From: Marchantia polymorpha subsp. ruderalis
Taxonomy: Eukaryota > Streptophyta > Marchantiopsida > Marchantiales > Marchantiaceae
Reading direction: 5' to 3'
Length of the DNA: 64,000 nt
Assembly: GCA_037833965.1 (NCBI GenBank)
Contig: AP031359.1
Coordinates: forward strand, 1,608,001 to 1,672,000
Shown here: one piece after another, positions 10,997 through 22,004 of the stretch
Position numbering within the stretch: position 1 is the first letter of the stretch
Layout: each line of letters opens with the position of its first letter
Notes under the pieces: generated by a model
Databases searched by the model: none
The model's input: the letters and a program-made list of their open reading frames with translations, nothing else
Told to the model about the DNA's origin: nothing
Program-made: the position numbers and the translations under genes

Positions 10997-13226
10997 GGAG
11001 AAATAGCAAGAGAGCAATTTGGTCGTGGACACGAGAAACGGACGTGAAGAGAGCGGAAGGCGAATGAGGAATGGCATTTTGAGGGTCACAGCAAGTTTCG
11101 CAGGGTCGGCGTTAGTCTGGTCGGCGGAGGTTTGTAGTCTACTCGTTGGGAGACTTCGGATGTTTTGAAGTCGGGAGATGGGTGGGAGAATAGCTTGAAG
11201 TCGGGAGATGGGTGGCAGGTTGGTGCTCATGCAATAGTTGGGAGGATGAGTGAAGGTAATAGTCGTGGAAGAGGAGGAGAATTAGTCGATTTGGCAAGGG
11301 ACAGTGAGTGAGAGGTGGATTTAGGGTAAACACTGGCATATTGAGAATTAATGCGGGGACGAGAGCAGTAGTAACATGAGTGTGAGTATTTTGTCTCGGC
11401 CCCTCCTTCGTTCGCTCCTTCCTCGTCCTCTCGCTACTTGCCTTCTCCTTCTCTTTTCTCGTTTTCCGCTCCACCAAGCTTATCCTTCCAGCAGCAGCGC
11501 TCCTCTCCTTCCTCACCTCCTCCACCACCCGCGCAGGCAGTTTTCTGAGAAAGTCCTTATTCGAACGAGAATTTTGCTTGTTCGAACAAGAATTTTGCTT
11601 CTTCGCGAGAATTGTCGTTGCCTTGCCTCGCCACGCCTCGTTGGATTGTAATCTAAGGACGCGGTTTTGTTCTGCGTCGCCTTCTCGATGTCGCAATTCT
11701 TGGTATCTTTTGTTCGTGTCCGAGATTGGTGATCGGCTGCACTTCTTCGTATTGTCCGTCGGTCGGTCGGTCACTTGTCATTTTCAAATCTTGCCGAGGC
11801 TCTTGTTTGTTTGCGCATGGTTGTGGAAGTGCCGGGAAGTTCTTCTTCTCATAGGCCACGGCATCATCAATGGGAACGTCTGTCCACGTTAAGAAAACCA
11901 ATTCCGGGCTTTCTTCTTGGCGGAAAGGCTGCTTTTCATCGAGCCCGATTAAATTGCTAGCAATTGAACTCGCATTTTCAGTGTAGCATGTGACGCGTGT
12001 GAGGCGCCGTATTGGGGAACTCAATCTTTGGCGCTTGATTACTCGGAGCAGGTTTCAAATAGGAACCGACTGCTCACCTCATGTGGCACCTTGTTTGTTG
12101 GGTTAGTAACCTCGGCTGAAATCCACTCTGAAGTCAGTAGGGTTTGTCGAGGGAGTGTTCTCGGAGAAGAACAAGAACGGAGACAAAGAATTGGCAACTG
12201 AAGTAAACCGCAGTGATGCAAGATAAAACAGATTCAAAAAATGAGGAGATTGACTGGATGCGGAGGCCTAAGATTCTCATTGAATCTGTAGAAAATTGGA
12301 GAAAATCCAACAGCCATTTTGGCGGTAGCCTCACCGCTCGGCGGCGATCTTCTACTTCATGGACCCCCATGGATGGAGGAGAAGAGGTTTTGAATGTTTC
12401 GTCCAAGTCGCCGCCGGATGAAGCTGCTGTCGCAGGGCCGATGAAGGTAGATGAAAGGCTGCCAGCCATGGGCAAGTCCACCGAGTTTGAAAGATCTTCG
12501 ACCAGAGCAGGTGTTCGGAATTTGTTTCTGAAGGAGCAGAGGGCCCGTCTTGCTGGAGGAGGATCCGTCGGCACTGAGTTAAAATAGGGTGCTCACACAC
12601 CCATGATGTCGGCGATACATCCACACATCTTCAGCTCGGGTGTGGATCGAGCAGTTCGTTGAACTCCACGAAGGCGGGTGAGCGGTCAGAGGGAGAGGAG
12701 CGAGCCTGAGGTGACGGAACGACACTGTGCTCATCGCGTCGCAGCAGAGAGCATGGTCATGCTGAATCTCTGAGCTTGCGGTCTTGCGTCGCAGGATGTG
12801 GCTGAAACCCAGGACAAGTTTTGCAATTGCCAAATGCAAATCATGCACGGAGTGCAGAGAGAACAGTTTTTTACCTTTTACCTTCCATCGGGGCTCGCGC
12901 GGATGTGATGTGGTGGTGGTTTTGAGTTTAGAACAGGAGAGTTGGATCAAGTGCGCTCGCTAAGGGGGGAGAGTTTTGGAGGCCGTAGCAGCATGGACTG
13001 AAATCCTGTCCCACGGCACAAATCTATTGTTTGCAGTATTTGGGTGGAGCAATCGACCGAGTTTGGATTCCACGGTGCCTACGGACAGAGCACTCCACGA
13101 GCAGCAGCCACGACAACAGCTTTAGGAGCTTGACAAGACGGCAAGGGCGATATTTATGTGCTAGCGATGCGGCAGTGGATATACTTTGGCTTGAAGAAGT
13201 AGAGAAAGCAGACCGGGGGAGTCACC
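10660..13226. other. no supported gene; possible upstream region of the DUF2921 pseudogene
   Basis: Overlapping open frames occur on both strands (for example 11139-11774 minus and 12213-12587 plus). They are low-complexity (Ser/Leu/Pro- or Arg/Lys/Glu-rich) and match nothing I recognise. Short duplications are present: GAAGTCGGGAGATGGGTGG occurs twice at 11,168-11,218, and a GAATTTTGCTT unit repeats at 11,560-11,600. GC content is higher than in most of the window. Confidence 0.35.
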
Positions 13227-15951
13227 ATGGCCATGTTGATAGCAATTTTTTTGAATGCCTTGCTCTTTTCCCTTAGTATCATCCACGGGAGTAGTATTTG
13301 GGCCGAAGCAGTAGATGGTTATGCCTCGAGTGAAATGGCTTGGGCGGGCAACTCAGGCGGTAGGTGTGGAGACGTGAGCCTTGGGGCGCCGAAGAAAATG
13401 AAGTACACTCGTCAAGCTGAACTGAAGGCGAGATGTCCGGCTTTGACATTGAGAAGCGAGGAAGCTCCCACGCGCACCAAGCGGCGGCGACTGCTGATGC
13501 AAAGATTATCATTTAGAGACGGGAATTGGGAGCAGGGAGACCGAGTGTCTGCATTGATGCCATTCAAGCCATCCAATCAGTTTGCGGATTTGGAGTATGT
13601 GCCCAGAACTCAGCTCGCCTCGTTTTGGGTAACCAATGTCGATAGAAATCAGCTACTCGTGTGCAATGTGGCTGGCATGGTAGAGCTTTCTATCACGGAT
13701 GGGTCTATGTCTATTTTACACAAAAAGCCGTCTTTGTACAAGTTATGACCTTGATCAACCGCGAGCTACTGCCGCGACAAGTTTTCAAGGGACGAGTAGT
13801 GATAGCCAGTTCATAATGTATCCAGGGCTGTCGACTCTGTCCATCGAGCTTGAGGGAGTCTACCAACAGGCTCAGAACGAGGACGTCCTCTGTATGCTAG
13901 GTTGCGCGTTTCTGCCATCCCCAGACTCTGGCATTTTGTGGTCCAATATGCAAACTTTTCCTGGAACCAAGCAGCTGGTGAAGGATTGTAGCATCATGCT
14001 CCAGCTGCACTACCCGCTCACCTTCAATCTCACCTCTCGAGTCATTCGGGGAGAGCTGAAAAGCCTGAAGAGTCTCGAGGAGCCTTTCTACTTCCTCCCA
14101 GTATTTTTGTCATCTCAAATCACAGCGGACTCGGTGTACGAGAGTACACCGAAGGACATCGTAGCTTCGGCCTGCAATTCCGAAGATCAAACTGCCAAGT
14201 ACGTGGACATTTACAAGCCGATCGGGATGGAGTTTTGCAAGTTAGCCAAGGAATACCTCTCGTAGGGATGGATGGATATAGACACCAATTGGAATTGCTC
14301 TGTTTCTCAGGAGTTTTGCGGAAAGATAGGGCCCTTCGTTCCGTACTCAACGGCTGGGCATTACGTCAAGGCGCAAGATTACAATGCAAGCAAGGCCCAA
14401 ATTATGGTACAAAACTTTCGATTCCCGTGCTTCACCAAGGAAGAGACGGTAATTTTTGTGAGTTCCGTTTTCCGTCTCATACCTGTCGACGAGACCAGGA
14501 GCGTCGCGTTTGGACGATCGGCCTTGGATGGTCAGACCATCGTGACGAAAGGCTACTGGATGAATGGATCCGACCACCTTTGTATGGTCAGATGTTCCTT
14601 GAATGATAACACCGGTCAGGCGGACCTCTGCAACATGAGTTTGTATCAGCATACCTCTCTCACTCACTATCAAGCATTGAAATATCTTCGAGGGCATCAT
14701 CAACAGCACTCTAGCCGAAAAGGCGTTCCATCCTCTTTCTTTTCACGTCAAACTCGACTTCAATCGAGGTTTTCCATGGAGGTTGAGTTCTCATCTGCAC
14801 TACAATTATACGAGGGTAGATGATGCTGGAGTCCTCTTGGAGAAGGATGAAGTGGTATCCAAATCCTTCCATTCAAGCTGGTTGAATTACCCCAAACTTA
14901 TCGGAGAATCACTAGCTCACTACAGAGTACTGTCGGAAGACCTGAGCTTGCAAACCACATGAGCTTGGGCAGTAAGGACCTTTCGTACATCAAATTTGAC
15001 GTGGTGGCGATCGACAATTATCTTCCTTTCTTGTGGTAAGGCTGGATCCAGACAGGCATCGTGGAGGCCGGATTGGTCGAGATGTCAATTGATACCATCC
15101 AAACGGAGACGGATCCACGGGTCACAAATCGGGTCAAAGAGAATCGGCAGTATCTGAACATCGCTGGAACACTATCAATCAGGCAACCATTCGAGCGGAC
15201 GGAGATGAAAATCTCCACTGAAGGTCAGTACAGTCCAAAGCACGGTAAAATGTACATGGTGGGTTGCAAGAGCGTAACCGCTCAATGGGAAACCATCCGT
15301 GAGTACTACTGGTCTTTGGACGAAGGCATGGATTGCAAGATTGAGGTGATGATTACTTACCCAGCAACCATTGCTTCTTGGCTCTCGGATCCGACTGTGA
15401 AAGTGTTGGTGAAGAGTAAGCGCGTTGAGGACAGCCCTTTCCACTTCCAAGACATCAAAGTGCAGACTGAACGCATCCTGTACAAGAAGCAGCGAGAACA
15501 GCTCGTCTCTCATAAGAGTGTGGAGAGGGCTTTGAGCATGCTGACTCTCAGCCTCATGCTGGGGTGCATTATTAGCGGGCTACTTTACCTCGGTCATCAG
15601 GTCGACTCTACTCCCTACGTCTCCTTGGTCATGATCGGCATTCAGGGTATGGGGTACGCAATACCTCTAGTCACTAGTGCGGAGGCCTTGTTGACAAGAA
15701 AATTTGACTACCGAAGACATAGCTTCCTCTGTTGAGACCGGGTGGGCTCGAATGATTGTTTATCTCAACAAAATTTTGATCTGGTTGCTTTCCTTTTCAT
15801 GGTTCGCTCATTGGAATTAGTGTGGAAGCGCCGAGCCTTCATGCCGTCTGCCCGCTCACCGCGCGAGCAGTTCGGGCAGATCACCGACAGCCCGCCGAGG
15901 TCTAGAAGCAGACCCCCAAAACCGACCCTCACAGCCAATCCTTTTCCCTAA
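13227..15951 (+). pseudogene. DUF2921-family membrane protein, disrupted
   Basis: DUF2921 proteins are plant proteins of roughly 900-1000 residues with an N-terminal signal peptide, a large extracytosolic region and C-terminal membrane segments; their function is poorly known. The ATG at 13227 sits in CACCATGG and starts a hydrophobic signal-like segment. Family blocks follow in order: LASFWVTNVD (about 13,620), PGLSTLSIELEGVY (13,820), VLCMLGCAFLPS (13,890), NWNCSVSQEFCGKIGPF (14,290), IPVDETRSVAFGRSALDG (14,480), LCMVRCSL (14,580), HGKMYMVGC (15,245), GMDCKIEVMITYP (15,325), YKKQREQLVSHKSVE (15,485) and the membrane stretch LTLSLMLGCIISGLLYLGHQVDS split by 15,600. Breaks: a frame change near 13,740, TAG at 14,263, frame changes near 14,690 and 14,960, TAA at 15,037, and two more frame changes after 15,710. 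The last recognisable block is VAFLFMVRSLELVWKRR (15,780-15,830). Base decay is low, so inactivation may be recent, or the assembly has errors. Confidence 0.8.
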
Positions 15952-16360
15952 ATTACGGATCTATTTTGCCAACTTCCCGTACCTACATTCTTTTTTATCG
16001 ACTAGAGGCAGTGCACCTTGGAGACCTGATGTGGTTACGAGTACCGATCGGAGAAGGAGGAGCATCTTGGGTTCACAAGGGACCAGACGAGTAGGCTCTA
16101 ACGGGGTTTCCATGATGTCCGGCGGAGCCCACCGTTCAAGTAATTCTAGGAGAAGGTTACGTACCGGATAGAAGGGCAACGATTTACGATGGGGCTCAGT
16201 TGCACCCGGTTAATCCGGAAGTTAGCGGCGGCCACTCAAATAAGCAGCGGCCATCGATCCGAAATTGACGAGATACTAGTTGGTCACTTGTAGGAGATAG
16301 TATTTAATCTGGGGGGCTTTCTCATGGCAGAGTCATTTTTATGTATTCCATTTTGATTTT

Positions 16361-16452
16361 TGAAATTGAGAACATACCTATAGCTTTAATGTGAGGCCTT
16401 TTTCTTTACTCCGTTTTGAGTTTTGAAATTGAGAACATATTTATAGCTTTAA
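16361..16452. repeat. short direct duplication, offset 63 bp
   Basis: TGAAATTGAGAACATA plus a TATAGCTTTAATGTG stretch occurs starting at 16361 and again at 16424. Confidence 0.8.
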
Positions 16453-16454
16453 TG

Positions 16455-16682
16455 TGTGGAACGGTGGTCGAAATAGGTCCATGTAATGTTGTCTTTGATA
16501 GATCTTTGGCAAGAGTGTTGAATAGTATGAGAATCTGGAGAGCGCCCGGAGTGAAAGGAAAGGTGTCATGTGGAACGGTGGTCGAAATAGGTCCAAGTAC
16601 TGTTGTCTTTGATAGATATTTGGAAGAGTGTTGAACAGTATGAAAATCTGGAGAGCGCCTGGAGTGAAAGGAAAGGTGTCAT
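16455..16682. repeat. tandem duplication, 2 x about 114 bp
   Basis: TGTGGAACGGTGGTCGAAAT starts units at 16455 and 16569. Both units end in GGAAAGGTGTCATG and differ at a few bases plus small indels. An open frame at 16416-16634 is only the repeat read through. Confidence 0.9.
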
Positions 16683-16999
16683 GCGTATAATGTTGATGGT
16701 TTCCAACCTCCTCAAGGAGCTAGAGGGGAGGGAAGACTTACTGCAACAAGGGCTGGTAGCTTAAGGACACGGGGCACGTCATGTGTACACCAGACTCCTG
16801 GATAGGGCCGGTTGCTTCCTGATGAAAGGATTAAAGCCAGGTTACTAACTGCAAACCAGTTGTGATTATGTTATTGTCTAAAAGGGGGTAAATTGTAGAT
16901 CTTCGTGGGAACTAACGCGTAGTGATTTACTTTGAGAGATATTTAGTGTGAACTAAGTGATTTTCGAAGGAATACTCATACCACTTCGTGCTACATCGG

Positions 17000-17800
17000 G
17001 GCTCCAGCTCATTTAACTTCGTCCATTTTAGAGTCTGGATCTTCCACTCCACATAATCACAAAGGCATCGGTTTACCTTCGCACACACCGCAAATCTGTT
17101 TGCTTTATTAACTGTTGGACCGTTGATTTCGTTTTCAACAATTTTGACTCAGTTGTGATCAACTGCTCCTCATCTGTTGACAGTTGAATTCGCAATTCAT
17201 TGCAATCTTCATCCAATCTCTCCCTCTACTCTAACTCCGAAGATTTGGCAGCTTCGCAATTCTCCAACTCCTTCATCTTCGCCTTCAATTCAGTAACGTG
17301 CACCTTCTGAGCATTGCTAAAGTCAACCCGAAGACCCACGTACTCAAGCTCCGCCTTTGTATGAAGGTACTTCTTTGCTCCTAGACTTCTCCAAAGTTTT
17401 GCACACTCTAACTCTGATTGCCGAAGTCGTTTCTCCTGCTCTTGCAAGGTAGCCTCCACGGTCGCGCACTCAGAGGTCAAGCTCGTCACTCTTTTGATTA
17501 TTTCTATTGATGCTGCCACCTTCGCCCGCGTCCTGCTATGTACTAATTCTACGTAAGATCCCGCTATTGTTGGCTCAGCGTACTTTGACATCTTCCTATT
17601 TAAATATCTTAGGAGAAGAATCACTCGCTCATCCAACATATCCGCTGCAATGAGTCCGGCCGACTTGGGTTCTTCAACCAAAAGCCTTTGCCACAATCCA
17701 AATTGATTGTATCCGAAGACACCTGATCCGAAAGTATCAGCTGTTGTTTCTCAATAGTTTTTTCCACGTCTTCCACTACACGATTGTGATAACTAACAAA
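17000..17800 (-). pseudogene. family F copy E, coiled-coil part only
   Basis: A minus-strand frame at 17696-17226 (156 aa) aligns with copy B: LLRYLNRKMSKYAE, SYVELVHSRTRAK, SLTSECATVEATLQEQE. It continues as an acidic/basic heptad-rich coiled coil. The start is truncated at about 17,800, inside the region before the coiled coil, and beyond 17,226 the frame is broken by stops toward 17,000. It lies directly downstream of the 3' region of copy B in the same orientation. Function unknown. Confidence 0.6.
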
Positions 17801-18380
17801 TATCAAAATGGAACATAATGGTAAAGATTCGTTCTCATAAAGACAAAGACAACATCAAGAGTAACGATTTGGCACTAATTAACATTCTATTGAAGTGTTT
17901 TATTTCTCAGGCACATGTCACTCCCAGAAGACATCGCTCGATTATGGTCAAAGGTCCGAAGAGCAGAGTATATTCGTCCACACAACTTGAAACTTATCCA
18001 ATTGACACCTGCAAGAATCGCCTTCGACTCCGCACTCAGATATCAAAAGTAAACTTCCTAGAATTGCACATTTCCCGACTTACAAACCCGAATGTCCAAA
18101 CCCGAACTTGCTTAAATTCCAAATAGCTCAAGGCTTACTCAAAACATCTGAATTGGACAATCGCAGCTCTAGATGCGGCAACTTCAACAAACTAAAGCGC
18201 ACAATGCACGCTGACAGAACACACAAGATCACAGACGCTGACAACATATATAGATTGACATCCAAGACAAGTCAATTGACAAAAAAGCCCCCTAAGGAAA
18301 TAGCCTTGGGTTTTTGTATTCACTCTGAACTCCTAGACATCTCAACCAACCGAGTCAAACTATTCTCAATTGCAGTGCCA
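17800..18380 (-). other. 3' region of family F copy B
   Basis: This segment follows the C-terminal block of copy B and matches, in reverse orientation, the 3' region of copy D at about 9,700-10,290 (shared CCTTGG...TTTTTTGTCAATTGA and GACATGTG stretches). Conservation between copies suggests an untranslated region of the family F gene rather than unrelated flank (inference). Confidence 0.5.
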
Positions 18381-21207
18381 TCAAACAGCGGTTGTAGCGT
18401 CCTTTGAGCTTCCATCGACTCCTAACATCCGCAACACTCTTACAATCTCTATCTCTCGATTCTCTCGCGCCTCTTCCAATCTAGAAGAGAAAGAATTAAC
18501 TAGCTTAACAAAATGCTTGTGCCCTACGGCCCCGCTAGTCTTCATGTACATCAAACGTCGCTCTAGCGAATCCAATTTCAACCACTTCAGTGTTTGAACT
18601 TCCCACATCACAAATCCGCGCATGCACTTATCTACACGCAACCGCAAACTATCGATTGTCTCGTCTCTCAGCTATTGATACGCCACCTCTGCCTTTTTCA
18701 CTCTCGCCCGCGACTCCTCCAACTGCACTGCAACTAACTTTAACTGCCCTTGCAACCAACCACAGTCCGATTTAAATCTTATTTCACATTCGAGCTCCAA
18801 AGATCTGGCCGATTCGCAATTTGCCAATTTTTAAGCCTAATCAGCTAATTCGATTGCGTGCTTCCGGAGTTCCTTCGCCAAACTCGCCGTAAGCTCATTC
18901 GCGCGTTGCAGCTCCCTACTATGAGCATCGGTGCGTTCTCCAATCCTTCCCCTTAGCTCCATTTGCTTCGTCTTCACCGCAGCAACATGTCTCCGAAGAT
19001 CTTCGGCCTTTCGTCCCTCTTCAACTCTACACTCCTTTTCCTTAGCCAACTCCGTTGCATGCAACTGATCGCGCTTCGTCGAAGCAGCAGTCAATTCATC
19101 CACGCGACGCGATTTCGCGGTGTAGCCCACCTTGGATGCCTCCAATCTATCACAAAGGTCTATTGTTGCCTTTTGCGCATTCTCATTGTCAATCCAAAGA
19201 CTCGTGCACTCCTGCTCTATCGACGCACAAAGATCAGTCTCTTTAGTCAGGTTCAGCCGAAGGACTTCGCATTCTATTTTCTTCGCCCAAAGAGGGTACT
19301 CTCGCTCCTACAAGGTCATCCTCATGGTCGCGCACTCGGAAGACAAGCTTGCAACTCGTTCCTTAGCCATTGCAGTTGCGGACACCCATTCCCTCTTTAC
19401 TGCTACTGCTCTCTCGATCAGAGTACTATTCCTCACTAACTCTACATAGAACCCTATTTCCTTCTCCACAACATACTTCTCTCTCTTCATATTCAAATAT
19501 TTCAAAAGGGGTGTTACACTATACTGCAAGAAGTCGAGGAAGGAACCAATTGCCTCCCTCGGTTCTCCCACCGAAGCCTTCTTCTCCGCTTAGGGTCTTA
19601 CCTCTTCCTCTGGCAGTGGGGACGATGAAATCTCGGGGGCGTCTACCATTGTCCCACCAACCAGTGCAACTACCTGCTCGAGTATCACTGCCAGCTCTTC
19701 ACTTGTCTTTGGTTGTGGTACTTTCTCACTCTCCATAGTTCGCATCTGCTCCAAAGGTGAAAGACATAGACTAATTGTCGTCGTCCTTTCCTCCGCAGGT
19801 TCTACTACTACTTCCATTGAAACTTCAGCCTGTAATCCCGAAGATCCTTTTTCCACTGCCCAAAGAGTAGGCTCCTCCCTCTTCTGTTTGTCTATCGTAG
19901 AGGCAGCTGCGTTCGACTTCACTACACTACTTTCTGAAGAGTCGGACACAACTCTCCTACGATTCGCTTTCATCTTTGGCTTGGCCCAGGTCTTCGACAT
20001 CCTAATCTCCGTCACTTGCATTTCGGCCATCCGCGACTCAAATCTTTGACCTTCTCCACTATCGGTGATTACCTTCCGTCTCTTCACTGATCTCCTTTCA
20101 GGCTGTTCCTTGATCGAGACGACATCCACCTGAAGTGGCCTGCGTGATGTCCTTCGAGGTGGCTCTTCAAGTTGGACATTGTTCTCCTCGTCCGTGTCTT
20201 CGCTTGAGTCGATTGCCAACACCTCCTACTCTTTCGGAAATTGCTTCTTCTCATCCTTTGTCAATAACCTCATCCCTCGATAGAAATTCACTAAGTAGGG
20301 AATCATGTGGTTAATCAAACCTCCTATCCATCTGATGCTGACATTGGTCCAAATCAGGTCGTTAAAGATCTTCGCCGAATGAATTCGTTCTCCCTTTAAT
20401 GCGCGTTCGAAGAAGCCGACCTGCCATGCGATGACGTAGGTCGTGCTTTGCGGTCGTAGAATATGCATTACTCCTAATGCAATCGCACGCCTCTTTGGGT
20501 CCTTGTAATCTGCCATCTGCCACCCGTTCGTTCCCAACCTTGCGTTCTTGAAGAGTGGAGCAAACATAAATAATTCCGCGCTCGTAATCTGGACACTCTC
20601 CTTCTCAAACATGTAGTCTTCATCTTTCCTTGCACACGGTCCTAGAACCTTCATCCAGTGGTCAATTGTCCACGGCATCGGATTGCCCTGGAGATCCTAA
20701 AATGCCGACTAAGTTCGGTCCTTTCTTCTTCATCTCCCTCGTTACGATTCTTATCCATCATCTCCTTGCAGATGGTCGCCGAGACGCAATTCCAATCCCA
20801 TAGCAGGAAATCCCAATGTAGTTCGACGAGCTCTCGCCGATAGAAATGCAACTCCGCGTAGGGCACCTTAATCGAGATCAATTTCCGCACCTTAGCTGTC
20901 GTGGGTGGCGTCATGTCTCCAATCGCGTCTTCGTTGCTATCAAGGTCGATCGATTGCAATTCTCACTCTCTCTCAATGTCACGATGTCGGCGCGAATGTG
21001 TTCGTCTTGTGCCCTTACCCTCGACGCTCTAACGTTTCCCACACGCGCGAGAATTGATACTCTCAACGTGTGCGGATTTTGACCAGCCCTTCGCGAATTC
21101 AAATTAAGATTCGTTGTTTTCGCCGAAGTTCCGGCTATTGCATCATCAAAAATGGCTGCGCCAATGGTCCAAAGGATCAAAGGTCTTCGGCCGAAGGCGG
21201 ATTTCAT
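18381..21207 (-). pseudogene. family F copy B, near full length; unclassified coiled-coil protein
   Basis: This is the best-preserved member. The N-terminal region (20,959-20,226) includes WTIDHWMKVLGPC, LGVMHILRP, and KIFNDLIW...INHMIPYLVNFYRG. A middle segment (20,222-19,590) is Lys/Arg- and Ser-rich and looks unstructured. A long heptad-type coiled coil follows (about 19,560-18,680). The C-terminal block is RGFVMWEVQTLKWLKLDSLE (ends about 18,540). From 20,678 to 18,381 one frame of about 766 codons is kept, interrupted only by in-frame stops (20,226; 19,590; 19,308; 18,837; 18,672) rather than by frameshifts. At 19,308, TAG replaces a Gln found in copy E. The first part (20,959-20,651) is in another frame: an intron or a frameshift. 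The N-terminal region reminds me weakly of the 'putative plant transposon protein' domain, but I cannot confirm this. Confidence 0.65.
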
Positions 21208-21332
21208 TTCCCTTCTCCTAACTAACTAAATCTCCAATAATTCTCCTAACTTCTATGACTAAGGACTTATATGTATACGTTCTACTACAAATATGTTTAA
21301 GTTTTTGTTATTTATTTAAAAATCAAGAAAAA

Positions 21333-21567
21333 CTAAACACCACAGCGATCAATGCGTTCTTCCACCAAATTGAAGTCCACCGCCATGTCTTTTAGTTTTG
21401 CGGGTACCTTTGAATACTCCTTACTCAAAGGCGTGTACATAGGTGGTTGACTCAAAGGCCAACATCCCTGACTTGAGATTTCTACCTCTGTATCACATCC
21501 TTGCTCTTCTACTTCCTTCAGTGGATCTTCTGTGGGCACTGTCAAAGGTCTCCACTCCGAAGGCCAT
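21333..21567 (-). pseudogene. family F copy C, 3' part, beyond the retrotransposon
   Basis: The minus frame running out of the 3' LTR (WPSEWRPLTVPTEDPLKEVEEQ and onward to RIDRCGV) continues in the same frame as the sequence upstream of the 5' LTR at 27,631, once the element and one copy of its 5-bp target duplication are ignored. This is the part of copy C separated by the insertion. It ends at TAG/TGA-type stops near 21,333. Confidence 0.6.
21563..21567. repeat. target-site duplication, left (GCCAT)
   Basis: GCCAT lies immediately outside the left LTR and is repeated at 27,626-27,630 outside the right LTR. Five base pairs is the expected size for Ty3/gypsy integrase. Confidence 0.95.
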
Positions 21568-21987
21568 TGTAACACTAGGGTTTAGAGAGAAGTTCACTCG
21601 AAGATAGAAACGTAAACTCTGAAGATGAGAGATACCAACAATGGTTCTCCTCTCCCTTATATAGCTCTCACCAACAAGTACAAGGTGATAAGATCTAATC
21701 CCCACCATCCATCCCACTCCTAGTGGATGGATGACGTGGCGGATAACCCTAACAAGCACACGGATCGCTGACGTGGCGCACCCAACTAACACACTAACTA
21801 ACACACTCAATCCTTACCTACAAGCACACGGATTGCTGACGTGGCACTGTCAACTAACACATCCACTCTGTACCTACCAAGTGCGCGGATCGCTGATGTG
21901 GCAGCTATGACTAGTGCACACTAAAGTATCTACATTCATATTCAGAGTAACCTCTAATTTAGTTCTAACTAACTAAAGATGGTTACA
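21568..21987 (-). repeat. 3' LTR of the chromovirus
   Basis: 420 bp, TG...CA ends. On the plus strand it starts TGTAACACTAGGG and ends GATGGTTACA. It differs from the other LTR at one position (ACATTCATATT here, ACATCCATATT there). U3 contains three TGACGTGGC motifs and one TGATGTGGC. Confidence 0.97.
21732..21902. promoter_or_regulatory. U3 array of TGACGTGGC motifs (3' LTR copy)
   Basis: TGACGTGGC occurs at 21732-21740, 21769-21777 and 21837-21845, with TGATGTGGC at 21894-21902. Most are embedded in a longer repeated phrase, CACACGGAT(C/T)GCTGACGTGGC. The ACGT core with TGAC/GTGGC flanks is the type of site bound by plant bZIP factors. The same array is in the 5' LTR, shifted by 5,638 bp. 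Confidence 0.6.
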
Positions 21988-22004
21988 AACCTCCCTCCTT
22001 TTAA
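21988..22004 (-). other. polypurine tract
   Basis: Directly upstream of the 3' LTR in element orientation the sequence is AAAAGGAGGGAGGTT, the expected primer for plus-strand DNA synthesis. Confidence 0.85.

Larger units (their letters stand above)
15952..17000. other. no gene; holds short duplications
   Basis: No coding region is recognised. A motif reading AAAAGGGGGTAAA followed by TTGTAGATC near 16,880-16,910 resembles a polypurine tract next to an LTR start. It leads directly into family F copy E with no LTR body that I can identify. Confidence 0.4.

Noticed and set aside
11139..11774. 211-aa minus-strand open frame
   Set aside because: Low-complexity Arg/Lys/Glu then Pro/Thr/His-rich, overlapped by long frames on the other strand; no homology recognised.
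12213..12587. 124-aa plus-strand frame upstream of the DUF2921 pseudogene
   Set aside because: No known domain, equally long frames overlap on the minus strand, and no splice connection to 13,227 can be shown.
15961..16179. Minus-strand peptide with a PLEPTRLVPCEP-type stretch resembling the DUF2921 C-terminal region
   Set aside because: Opposite strand to the pseudogene and only a short resemblance; an inversion is possible but not supported by flanking matches.
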